The notes under the pieces are model-generated. The model did no database searches, had not been told where the DNA came from, and was given only the letters and a program-made list of their open reading frames with translations. From Pleurotus ostreatus/Saccharomyces cerevisiae fusant (lineage: Eukaryota; Opisthokonta): a DNA stretch of 64,000 nt. The position numbers were made by a program, and so were the translations under genes. Shown piece after piece: positions 53,963 to 64,000 of this stretch; positions within the stretch are counted from its first letter, which is position 1, and each line of letters opens with the position of its first letter. The DNA lies in NCBI GenBank assembly GCA_024196135.1, contig JAMQCK010000013.1:596-64595 (forward strand), written 5' to 3'.

Positions 53963-55731
53963 ATGGCATCCGAGAAGAACGTCGAAGCGCAGGCAACTGT
54001 CCTGGAGCCACCCAAGTGGCATCGCGTCGGGCCCATCTCCCTCCCACCCTGTGCGTGTGCTATCGTGCCTCGCGGTGTACTCTACTAACACTTGAACAGT
54101 CCGGTCAACGTTGGCGCAGACATGTCTCATTGGGTTCATCTGTTTCCTTGTCGTTGGTGCGTGCACCGTACAGTCTCCGAAAATGCCTCTCTAAAGCCCT
54201 CGTTAGGCATGTTCAACGTTCTCGGTTCTATCGGTGGCGCGGGCCAACTCGATGCGACCACAGCTGATAACTCAAACACCGTCCTCTACGCGCTCTTCGC
54301 TGCCATCGCCCTCATTTCCGGCCCAGTCTGCAACTACCTTGGCCCGAAGGTGACGCTCGCATTCGGTGGTGTTGGGTACGCGCTCTATGCTGCGTCTTTC
54401 TGGGTGCGTTTCTGCCTCTACTGTAAGCTCAACCGGCTGACTCTGCGTATCAGTGCTTCAACCACACTGCAAACGATGGCTTCGTCATGTTCGGTGGCGC
54501 AGCGTGCGGTGTTGCTGCCGGACTATTTTGGACAGCTGAGGGGACCATTCTCATGTCATACCCTCTCGAGCACCAGAAAGGTGCGTTGCCCTGTTCAAAT
54601 TCCTAATGAGCATCTACCTGACCAAGACCAGGTCGCTACATCGCCATCTTCTGGGCCATCTGGTCGATGGGAGCCGTCATCGGCTCCATCATCCCCACCG
54701 TCGACAACTGGAACCAGACCGAGAGCGGCAGTGTCAAGGACGGCACCTACGTCGCGCTCTTCATCCTCATGATGTGCGGCTCCATCTTTGCGCTCTTCCT
54801 CGTCCGCCCCAGCAAGGTCGTGCGCGACGACGGTAGCAAGGTCTTCCTTCACACCTCGACGTCTATCATTCAAGAGATGAAGAACTTGCCGACGGCGCTT
54901 CGTCGCGAGCCCTACATCATGCTGTTCTTCCCATACGCGTTCTGCGGTTTGTGGTACATCCCGTACCAGAGCAACGACTATAACTCGTACTTCTTCAACG
55001 TGCGGAGCAGGGTGAGTATCAGTATAAGCGGATTACCATCATTATACTGACGTTTCCTGCAGGGCTTCAACAGCATCTGGTACAACCTTGCGACCCTTGT
55101 CGGTGCCGTCGTCCCAGGTCTGTTGCTCGATTTGAAGCGCTTCAATCGGCGGACGCGCGCTATTGGTGTAAGTGCAGACCGACTTGCTCATCACATCCTC
55201 GCTCACACTACCTAGGGTTGGGTCTTCATGTTCGTCATGCTCAACGCCATCCTCATCGCCGGCGTCTTCCCCTTCCGCGAGTCCCACCGCGGTGTCCCTT
55301 ACGACGTCATGGACTCCCTCGACGCCCGCAGCCGCGCCTACGTCTGCCTCTACTTCTTCTACGGCTTCCTCGACGGCGCGTGGCAGTGCTACGCCTACTG
55401 GATCATGGGCTGCCTCTCGAACGACCCGCTCGTGCTCTCCATGTACGCCGCGTTCTACAAGGTGTTCGGCGCGGCGGGCGCGGCGATCGTGTTCTCGCTC
55501 GACGCGAACAAGAAGCCGTACGTGGACATGTTCGGCTCGTACTGGGGCCTGACGGCGGGCGCATTGGTGTGCTTGCTGCCGCTGGTGCTGATGCGGGTGA
55601 CGAACCATACGGAGAAGATTGATGATATCGACTATGCGGGGGCGGCGGGTGAGCTGCCTGGCGCGGGCGTTGGAGAGATTGTTGCTTTGTCGGAGTTCGA
55701 GAAGAAGGATCCCAATGTTCTGAGGGAATAA
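53963..55731 (+). CDS. UNC93-like major facilitator membrane protein
   Basis: The ATG at 53963 (MASEKNVEAQATVLEPPKWH). Splicing gives FRSTLAQTCLIGFICFLVVG for helix 1, then MFNVLGSIGGAGQLDATTAD. Further helices: VLYALFAAIALISGPVCNYL, ACGVAAGLFWTAEGTILMSY, AIFWAIWSMGAVIGSIIPTV, YVALFILMMCGSIFALFLVR, MLFFPYAFCGLWYIPYQSND, SIWYNLATLVGAVVPGLLLD, VFMFVMLNAILIAGVF and LTAGALVCLLPLVLM. The WTAEGTILMSYP and PYQSNDYN motifs are typical of fungal UNC93-like (DUF895-type) proteins. About six introns. Transported substrate unknown. It converges with the aldo/keto reductase at 55930. Confidence 0.9.
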
Positions 55732-55929
55732 GTGTATTGGATTGCTCTGTTCTTCCTTGTATATATACGTCGCCAGGGATAATTGTTGTTCTCATATACG
55801 ATTCCGTTTCTTGCACATCACTGATCTAGAACGAAGTCATAGAGCGTCAGGCTTCGGTCCTGAAGTCGAAAGTGCTACACGTCGATTTGTTCGTGGTACT
55901 ACACGCCTTGGCAGGCTGGTATGCCTACT

Positions 55930-57492
55930 TTATACATGCCCGATGACGCCCTGCGGGGTGTACGGCTCCTCCAGATACTTCATCTCCTCCTCCGTCAGCT
56001 TAACATCAACCGCGCCTACGACGAAGTCAGAACCATCGCCCCATCTCCTGTACCGTTCGCACTCACCAATGAGGTCGTTCAAATTCTCCAAAGACGTCGT
56101 CCCCACAATCGGCGCCGTCACCCCCGGGCGGTTCATGATCCACGCCAGCGCAAGCTGCGCCATACTGCAGCCCTTCTTCTTCGCGAGCTCCTCGACGCGG
56201 TTCACGATGGCCTCCAGGCTCGCCTGTGACTTGCTGTACTGGCCGATGAAGCGGTCGGTCTCGCCGCGCTTGGTCTTCTGCTCGGTGAGCGGGCGGGTGA
56301 GCATGCCGCGGGCGAGGGGCGACCAGGGGATGGAGCCGACGCCGTATTGCTGGGAGGGGGGTGAGGGGATGGGAGGAGGAGAAAGGGTGAGAAGGATGGT
56401 ACCTTGAGCGTTGGGAACATCTCGCGCTCCTCTTCGCGGTAGATAAGGCTGTAGTGGTTTTGCATCGAAATGAATGGGGTGAGCTTGTTCTGGACCGCGT
56501 AGCCTAGAAAAGGGTCAGAAGAAGTCGGAGGATGAGCCGAGGAGACGACCGTACTTTGCATAGCGTTGACTAGAAAAGCGGGTCAGTGATAGCCAACTTC
56601 AATCAACAGACACGTGCTTACATTGATACGCCCAACAGGACGACATGCCGATATAGCGGACCCAGCCGGCCTTGACAACGTCGTGTAGAGCTTCCATCTG
56701 AAGACCCGTGGATGAGCATGCATGGACCAGGAACGAACGTGCACGTACCGTCTCTTCGATGGGCGTATCCTTGTCGAAGCGGTGGCATTGAAGCACGTCG
56801 ATATAGTCCAGCTGCAGCCGCTCCAAGCTATGCTTCACCGAGTCGAAGATGTGCTGCGCAGGTCGTATCAGCGTAAACTCTCGACCGCACGTCCAGCTAA
56901 CACACCTTTCGGCTCAAACCATGCTGGTTGACATAGCCGATCGTATCCGGGTCAATGTGCGGGGTGAAGCTCTCGTTGATGTTGCGCTTGACTTCGGCGT
57001 ATAGCTGCAGGCGAAAAGTCAGCCAACGCAAGCTTGGACTTCATCGGCGCGCGCTGACCTTCGTCATGACCACAATCTCATCACGCGGAAGGTTGTGCTG
57101 CTTGATGGCCTTTCCGAGTACGACCTCTGACAAGCCATTGCTGTAGACCTGCAGCGCAATATTATTTGAGTGGCCTTCGAAGTGAGACACGAGGGCATAC
57201 GTACGTTGGCCGTGTCATAAGTGTTGATGCCCGCGTCGTACGCGGCCTTGATATGCTTGATGCCCTCCTCTTCGCCGAGAACCCAAGGTTGCCACTCTGG
57301 GATAGACGTGAGACGAAGTTGACGCGTGATTGGCGAGTTATAAGCACCTGGCGACCCGTATGACATGCATCCGAGAATGATCTTGGAGACTTTCAGGCCA
57401 GAGTTGCCAAGACGAACTGCGCTAGTTAGGTCGTGCGCCGTCTCAACGCCAAACGAGGACATACCGTAGGGAACCTTCTTCGGGAAAGTCAT
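55930..57492 (-). CDS. Aldo/keto reductase, copy 1
   Basis: An NADPH-dependent oxidoreductase of the aldo/keto reductase superfamily (aryl-alcohol-dehydrogenase-like group). The ATG at 57492 gives [20 protein letters not shown] after the first splice. The catalytic tetrad is visible: Asp and Tyr in [17 protein letters not shown], Lys in VVMTKLYAEVKR, His in [13 protein letters not shown]. The cofactor-binding end has [33 protein letters not shown] and [15 protein letters not shown]. It ends PQGVIGHV*. About nine small introns. Intact, and closely related to the copy at 58529-60104. Confidence 0.92.
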
Positions 57493-58528
57493 ACTGAGGC
57501 TTAGATGGCTGGTAAAAGCTATAGAGAAGAGGTCAATGTGCCTCTTAGCAGTCGATACCAGGCGCTTTTGAAGGGTTAGAGCGGCGCAAGTTGAACCGAT
57601 GAGGTGAGAGTTGCGGCTGCGTAACCGCGTATATGCTGCCCTCTGCAGCGTCAGCACGTAGCGAAGAAGCTGGGATGGACCCGACGGTCATGCCCAAAAA
57701 GCCAAGCCGAAATATTTCAGTAGGCCTACACGCGGATGCGATCCGTCATAGCCTTATTACCGCTTCCCCTCGAATTTGTTGAGAGTGAGCGACACACACA
57801 AAGTGAGACCCCAGCGCCCTGTTCGCAGCGACTGGGCCGATTAAAGCAGGATTCTACTCAGCGATAGGTACAGTTCGTGCTGGTGCTATAGTTTCACGCG
57901 CGGTTTGGGCGATGTTCTTGACTATCTTCTCTAAGAGATCGGGCGGATAAAAAGCGAGTGACAAGTTGGTCTCCATATTTAAGCCTAGCATCAGAGGCCA
58001 AGGATGATGAGGCCGACGTTGGCATCCATGGACAAGGAAATATGCCGAGGTCTTCAGGAATGCGGCTCGCAACCGTACGCCTGCCGATTCGGACGGGAAT
58101 AACGCTGTTTCCCTTCTTGTGAGGAGTTTTTGAGTCGACATAGGCTGGGAGATGTCGGAGAAACAAGTGCTCGTCGAATGACAGGTAAACAGGCAATGAA
58201 AGACAAGGACAAGTTGCAGATGTTCGGCCTGGGAAAATGGGATGGGTGACAAGAAGATCACGTGTCAAACGTTCAACCGTGACACCGACGAGAAACTGAC
58301 ATTGTTCGCAAAAGCAACGTACAATGAATTGATGGAACATTTTCAACTAGCCCGCATTTATGTATATTCCATTGGAAGTCAGTCTCATATCCAACAAAGC
58401 GCGTCGCGTGCCCAATGGGAAATCCCTCAACGGTATACCGGCAAGTTGCGCCACGAGATCTCTCTGAATTTTCCGAAGAATGCGTATATAGAGCATCTGT
58501 TCCTCGTGTAATACATACTCAAATCTAC
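57493..58528. other. Spacer between aldo/keto reductase genes
   Basis: Promoter of copy 1 and 3' flank of copy 2. Open frames on either strand have no recognisable product, and no RNA gene or repeat was seen. Confidence 0.5.
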
Positions 58529-60104
58529 CTAGAAGTGTCCCAGGACAGCCTGAGGGGTGTAAGGTTCCTCCAGATACTTCATTTCGTCCGCCGACAACTT
58601 GACATCCACCGCACCTACGCAAGAGAGTCAGTCGTCACTCATCCTCACGCCACGTCTCCCTTCCGCACTCACCAGCCAAATCGCGCAAGTTATCCAGCGA
58701 CGTCGTGCCGACGATCGGCGCCGACACGCCCGGCCGAGCCATGATCCACGCGAGCGCCAGCTGTGCCATGCTGCAGCCTTTCTTCTTCGCCAGCTCCTCG
58801 ACGCGATTAACGATGGACTCGGTGCTCTCTTTGGCGTTCTTGTAGAAGCTGATGAATTCGTCGGTCTCGCCGCGCTTTGTCTGTTGAGTGATGGGGCGGG
58901 TTAGGACGCCGCGACCGAGGGGCGACCATGGAATGGAGCCGACGCCGTATTGCTGAGGTGCGATAGGTGAGTGCACGCAAGAAGAAAGGGGTGCAAAAAG
59001 CAGGAACCTGCAGCGAGGGGAACATTTCGCGCTCCTCCTCGCGATAGATGAGACTGTAGTGGTTCTGCATCGAAATGAACGGAGTGAGCTTGTTCTGGAT
59101 CGCGTAGTCTGCGAGATACGGTCAGGGAGATCGAGGATCAGATTCAGTGTGCAAGCGTACTTTGCATGAGGTTGACTAGATAAGAGGAGGCAGCTGTCAG
59201 CGCCGATGCTGTCCCCGAAGAGGTCATACGCACATTGGTATGCCCAACAAGACGACATGCCGATGTAGCGAACCCATCCTGCTTTCACGACATCGTGCAA
59301 CGCCTCCATCTGTGTCATAGTATCTTAGCGCGCGCCTTGAACAAACTACTGAGCGCTTACAGTCTCCTCAATTGGTGTGTCCCTGTCGAAGCGGTGGCAT
59401 TGTAACACGTCGATGTAGTCCAGCTGAAGGCGCTCCAGACTGTGCTTCACCGAATCGAAGATATGCTACGTGGTCTCGTCGGTATGAAGCCCCTTCGCGC
59501 TCGCTCGAGCAGCTTACCTTGCGGCTCAACCCATGCTGGTTAACGTACCCCGTTGTATCCGGGTCGATATCCAGTGTAAAGTATTCATTGACGTTGCGCC
59601 TGACCTCGGAATACAGCTGCAAGTACATCAGCCGCCTATCGCTCATCAGGGATTGTCGACAGACTCACCTTCGTCATGACCACGATTTCGTCTCGCGGCA
59701 GGTTATTCGCTTTGATGGCCTTCCCGAGGACGACTTCCGACAGGCCGTTGCTGTAGACCTGCAAGCCAATGTCAGCGAGGCTCCGAAGGCAAGGGGACCT
59801 CGAGGCCGCATACGCACATTGGCGTTATCGAAGGTATTGATGCCCAGGTCATATGCGACCTTGATGTGCTTGATCCCCTCCTCTTCGCCGAGGACCCAGG
59901 ACTGATATTCTTGAAAGGATGTTAGGGACAATAGACCGACATGCATCAGAAAATGCGCACCTGGAGATCCATACGACAAGCATCCCAGGATGATCTTCGA
60001 GACCTTCAATCCGGAATTTCCGAGGCGCACTGCGCTTGTCAGATATACCCCCGCATCTGACACAGAACGAGCGTACCGTAAGGGACCTTCTTGGGGTACG
60101 ACAT
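58529..60104 (-). CDS. Aldo/keto reductase, copy 2
   Basis: Tandem paralogue of copy 1 with the same exon layout. The ATG at 60104 (MSYPKKVPY, then [20 protein letters not shown]). Tetrad: Asp/Tyr in [17 protein letters not shown], Lys in VVMTKLYSEVRR, His in [13 protein letters not shown]. Cofactor end: [49 protein letters not shown]. Stop after LGHF at 58529. Intact frame throughout. Asn replaces Thr next to the catalytic Asp, a neutral-looking change. Substrate unknown. Confidence 0.92.
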
Positions 60105-61507
60105 TCCGGATAGCGCGTCTTAGTCGGCGAGGGCGGCAGGGGGGCATTGCCACCTCGCTCTTATAGCGCTCAGACCCGGTGAGAGGATCCGGCAGCGACC
60201 CGCGTATTCGTGGGCTGTCACAACGTCAGCACCGTCTCGGGCAGTAGGAAATCGTACGCTTGCCGTCCATAAAAGCCTAACGCCAAGTCAAGAGGTCACA
60301 AAGTGCGTCTACCTTCGGACGTATCCCGGTATAGAGAAGTCCCCGGCATTGTAGGTGAACGCGCGCCCGAGTCCGAAGCGGAGGTGGTGGTAGTCTGCTG
60401 ACGCCAGCTCGCGACTCGGACAGCTGGGCTTTCGGAAGCATGATTAATCCCGATGCAAGACTTCGACTTCCTGCGTATAACGCGCCCGATAAGGGCACAC
60501 CCGAACATGCCCTGGCGATGGTAACTCCAGAGCAACTTGTAAGGTCTTCTTCGAGAATCGTTTCCTCCATAATACTGCGCATATTTGCTCTTGATCCTAA
60601 AAGTATGGAAGGGAGTGCTCTTTCTCTTTCAACAAGTCTCGTGCACTGAGGTTTTGTTGAGCTAGTAGCCTGCGTTTGCAGACGATGATGAAGGAGGACA
60701 AGGTGGGAAATTTGTGACATCGTAATGTGACGAGCGGTTCGAGGCCCGCTCAGGCTCATCGAACTTCGTCTTGTACACCGTCGCGCCACCGTCGCAATGA
60801 GGAGCTCCTCGATCGCGCACCACTATAACCTGCTTATTCTACACACTTTCGAAGTTACTAAGAACTTGAAGCCCTTTTTGACACCCCCCGTCGTCTTGTT
60901 CGCCCAATACGAGTGGATCGCCCCGTCGTGAAGCCTACGTTCTCCGACTGGCCAGCACTCATGCATGAATGTCTGCCTTTCCCATCGCTTAGATCTCGAG
61001 ATAGAGGAGAAAGGGAGGGAATACTCATCTGTGTGATCGACGCCAGTCTCGGCTTAGCTAGCGCACCCGAGACTCAATAACCCCTCTAACCGAGCCGCCG
61101 GTCTCTTCGGTCGAACTAAGTGAGTCTGCATCAATCACTATCACCCCGGGTCCTTGTAGTAACTCTCCCTTCTTCCTCTTCACATAGATGTACGCGAACT
61201 CGACATACAGCGACGCGTTGGGGTAGACGTCTCCGGGCACCGTAATGCTGTTTGCAGAACAAGTCTTGCTCGCCGCGCTGCTTTCTGGCGTCTGACCTTT
61301 TACAACCTCATCAGTCCTGATGCCTGACGGGAGCTTCAATGCGGCGTCCGTCCGTCCGTCCGACCTTCAAGCATCCGTCTACTACCCAGTAATGCCAACC
61401 CGACAGCTTGAACTGCGAATCATGATCATGGGACGTCTGCCTGCCATATAAGTAAAAGTTCGTACCCCAGCGGCACAAAAGCTCTGAGGGCGCCAGCCTA
61501 CACCCAG
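60105..61507. other. Intergenic region with one weak open frame
   Basis: Mostly featureless. The only notable frame is the minus-strand one at 61058-61339, listed separately. Confidence 0.5.
61058..61339 (-). CDS. Small unrecognised open frame
   Basis: Ninety-three codons with balanced, protein-like composition (NSITVPGDVYPNASLYVEFA, YIYVKRKKGELLQGPGVIVI), without signal peptide or known motif. It could be an exon of an unrecognised gene or a remnant. No neighbouring exon could be joined with confidence. Confidence 0.25.
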   Translation of the reverse strand: MKLPSGIRTDEVVKGQTPESSAASKTCSANSITVPGDVYPNASLYVEFAYIYVKRKKGELLQGPGVIVIDADSLSSTEETGGSVRGVIESRVR

Positions 61508-62936
61508 ATGACGGCCAAAGCGCATGCGTCCATGCATCGACCTTTGAATGCTGACGACTTACATGTGCTAAAATTCATTGCGGCTGACACCGCCGTTGAC
61601 TTAGCGCTTTATGGTGTGTGTTCAGTCGCTCTGATGTTCTCGCCATCTTGAACGCTACTGTGGGTAGGTGCTCAAGTAACGCTTTCCATCTCAGCAATCG
61701 CTATCCTTGCGTGAGTGCGAATGGGGTCCATGGCGCACGCGCGCGTGGAGATCTGATTATTCACCAGACGTCGGGACGGACGATCACGACGCTTCACGCT
61801 GGCGGCCGTATTGGGGCTACTCTTGTCCTCTACGATCACGACTGCGGTCCGAACGTACTTCTATCTGGTCCAGTTTCCCTTCTTTGGAAAATCAGAAGCA
61901 GGTATACAAGCGCTGCTACGAAGCCTCAACATCCTGATGAATGTGACTGCCACGGCCAATGTGCGTACGTGAACTTCGAATGTCGAAGCTGCTATTGACA
62001 AGACTGTAGTACGTCTTGAGCGACGGGGTGCTCGTCTGGCGAGCGTGGTGCTTGTGGCCAGACAGCCGCATTGTAAAGGGAATTCTCTCAGCATGCCTCT
62101 GCGGGAGCATAGGTGGGTGAATTCCAACGCAGTCATGACACGCAATTAGACCTGTGCTCAGTGGGAAGCATTGCGGAGTGTACATGGCTTTTTTGGCCTG
62201 GTCTCGACTTCGTGGGCGGGGTAGAAAATATCTACCATCTCCTACTTTGGCTGCTTCCTCTCATCGTCACCAATGCCGTCGCAACAGCGCTCATTGGCAA
62301 CAAAGTTTTGTGCGCGGCCAGTTATTATGGATGTTATATCCGCGAATGACTGACTTCATTGGCAAGGCAATACCGCCGGGAAATCCAGGGCTCCCTTGGT
62401 CCCTTTGCGCAGAGAACGCAAGCGGGAACAGTACTCTTGCTGCTCCTCGAATCGGGCGTCGCGTACCTGTTGTTTTGGGTATATTCTCCCATCGTATTTC
62501 CCTCCATCTACTGACCAGTTTCAGGTCATCGACTGTGCCCTGACAATCGCGACCCTCGACAGTCCATTCTCCGACATCCACGTCTTCGGCAGCATTGCTT
62601 TCCACATAGCGGTACGTCCACAATCACAGCGAAGGCGCTCCCGATGACACTCACGCCGTACAGGGCATCTACCCGACATGCGTCCTATTCGTTGCCATAC
62701 GAGGACCGACGGAGTCCCTGATTAGCGCCCAGGTCTCACAAGCGATGCGCTTCGACGGACCGGCTGAAAGACCGCGCGAGTCGGGCGCTGTATCCGACTC
62801 CACGCCCGAAGGCTCTGCTGGCGTCCTCGATATTGGGCATCAGGACTCGCACGCGGATAGCCTTTCTGGCTGGTACATTGCTGACGACGAAGGGGGCGTC
62901 GAAGGAGTCGAAATTGAGGCTGAACTGACAATCTGA
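61508..62936 (+). CDS. Multi-pass membrane protein, Agaricomycete-type
   Basis: The ATG at 61508 (MTAKAHASMHRPLNADDLHV). Exons assemble into helices: AVDLALYGAQVTLSISAIAI; VLSDGVLVWRAWCLWPDSRI followed by VKGILSACLCGSI; NIYHLLLWLLPLIVTNAVAT; TVLLLLLESGVAYLLFWVID; GSIAFHIAVQGIYPTCVLFV. The VWRAWxLWP motif and the REIQGSLG-type intracellular segment mark a family of seven-helix membrane proteins greatly expanded in mushrooms, of unknown function (sometimes described as GPCR-like). The tail is acidic and ends IEAELTI*. Exons between 61700 and 61990 are the least certain part of the model. It lies between aldo/keto reductase copies on the opposite strand. Confidence 0.75.
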
Positions 62937-63091
62937 ACGGAGGATTTCAAGAGAAAATCAATCGATTTTACGGGCTATTTACGCAACGACCTCTTGTTGT
63001 CGAGACGGAAACATCACTCGTCCAGTTCTTTGAGGCGCTCGGCGTCTACCATCCGTACGCGCGAAGTCGCAACCTTGCTCTGCGTGAGCGT

Positions 63092-63878
63092 TCACCAGTG
63101 GCCGATGACAGCCTGCGGGTGGTACGGCTCTTCCAGATACTTCACGTCCTCCTCCGACAGCTTGATGTCCACCGCGCCTGCGCAGCCGCGTCAATCCAGT
63201 GCCCTCCCTTCCACCACTCTCGCCTGAACTTACCAATCAAGTCCTGGAGGTTTTCCAGCGATGTCGTACCCACGATAGGCGCCGTTACGCCCGGTTTGGA
63301 CATGATCCACGCCAGCGACAGCTGAGCCATGCTACAGCCCTTCTTCTTTGCAAGCTCTTCGACACGATTGACGATGGCCTCGGTGCTCTCCTTCGCCTTG
63401 CTGTAGACGCCAAAGGAGCGGTCTGTCTCGCCGCGCTTGGTCTGCCGGTCAAGAGGGCGGGAGAGGCGGCCGCGCGCGAGATGCGACCATGGGACGGAAC
63501 CGACACATACTGCTTTAGGGTCGGGAACATCTCGCGCTCTTCTTCAGGTTAGGCGAGGCTGTAGTGGTTCTGCGATAAAATGAAGGGTGTGAGCTTGTCG
63601 TGAATGGCGTAGTTCTGTATCGCGCTTAATGAATGCGACGACATCAGTACAGTACGTCCCTGTGGCGGAAAGCCTTGCTTACACTGATACGCCCAGCAAG
63701 AGCTCATTCCGATGTAGCGAACCCAGCCCGCTTGGACGACGTCAAGCAAGGCCTCCATCTACATAGGTATAGATGAGCGCCAAGACATCCTATGCGCGTG
63801 CAATTGTCATATCGATGGCGTTGAAGGACGTCGATGTAGTCAAGCTGAAGCCGTTCCAGGCTATGCTTCCGTCAAGGA
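63092..63878 (-). pseudogene. Aldo/keto reductase, decaying third copy
   Basis: Clear homology to copies 1 and 2: [15 protein letters not shown] near 63840, [69 protein letters not shown] and a C-terminal VKYLEEPYHPQAVIGHW*. The HYSL block is followed at once by a stop codon. A frame disruption follows at the QYGVGS-equivalent, so the next 20 or so residues are scrambled. Similarity ends at about 63878, which removes the N-terminal half with the Asp/Tyr/Lys of the catalytic tetrad. Non-functional. Confidence 0.85.
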
Positions 63879-64000
63879 CGCTGAGGCGGCTGAGGCACAG
63901 ACTGGCAGAGGCAGGGCCGTGAAGAACGGCCATAAGCAGATTCATAGCCGTCAGACATGCCCGAGGCAGGCAGCAGTTGGCAAGGAATTTCCAGCAACTT
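63879..64000. other. Window end, nothing recognised
   Basis: Sequence beyond the breakpoint of the truncated reductase has no similarity to that family and no coding signal. Confidence 0.5.

Noticed and set aside
1..64000. CRISPR arrays, bacterial operons or phage elements
   Set aside because: The DNA is eukaryotic with spliced genes. The tandem repeats seen lack the repeat-spacer regularity of CRISPR.

Overview
The window is nuclear DNA of a filamentous basidiomycete, most likely an Agaricomycete. The evidence is intron-rich genes whose introns are about 45-60 nt with GT..CTGAC/CTAAC..AG signals, a class I hydrophobin, a DNMT1-type cytosine methyltransferase, a GWT1 gene, paired cytochrome P450s, an expanded F-box family and a fungal multi-pass protein carrying the VWRAW..WP motif. 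Gene models were built by reading open frames across splice sites, so spans run from start codon to stop codon and include introns.

Layout. 1-3661: gene-poor DNA with hairpin repeats and minisatellites. 3662-5653 (-): PIN-like auxin-efflux-type carrier. 6574-6978 (-): small Cys-rich secreted protein. 8537-10624 (-): large F-box protein. 11070-11980 (-): tentative multi-exon gene. 12023-13896 (+): secreted polysaccharide-lyase-14-like protein whose fold is split by a long insert. 14108-14285 (-): U1 snRNA gene. 14703-15605 (+): hypothetical, perhaps truncated protein. 15904-17275 (-): F-box protein. 17620-20531 (-): L-asparaginase with ankyrin repeats. 21072-22751 (-): Pro-rich DUF6699-type protein. 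23431-25676 and 26371-28640 (-): tandem P450s. 29331-29508 (-): second U1 snRNA gene. 29947-32022: imperfect inverted duplication of about 2 kb with tRNA-like box sequences at both tips. 32241-36932 (-): DNA methyltransferase, divergent from 37920-39983 (+): GWT1. 40127-49215: array of one F-box family (two intact copies, one 3' remnant, a 3'-truncated copy and a 5'-truncated copy) around an Mpv17/PMP22 gene (44936-46063, -). 49553-50330 (+): NOPCHAP1-like snoRNP assembly factor. 51261-51709 (+): hydrophobin. 52478-53620 (-): M20 peptidase. 53963-55731 (+): UNC93-like carrier. 55930-63878: aldo/keto reductase cluster (two intact, one decaying) that also holds a multi-pass membrane protein (61508-62936, +).

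The genes do not form an obvious single pathway. There is no polyketide or peptide synthase backbone, so the P450s and reductases are not evidence for a metabolite cluster. The most notable items are the duplicated U1 genes with conserved promoters, the inverted duplication beside the methyltransferase gene, the reciprocally truncated F-box copies and the interrupted lyase domain.
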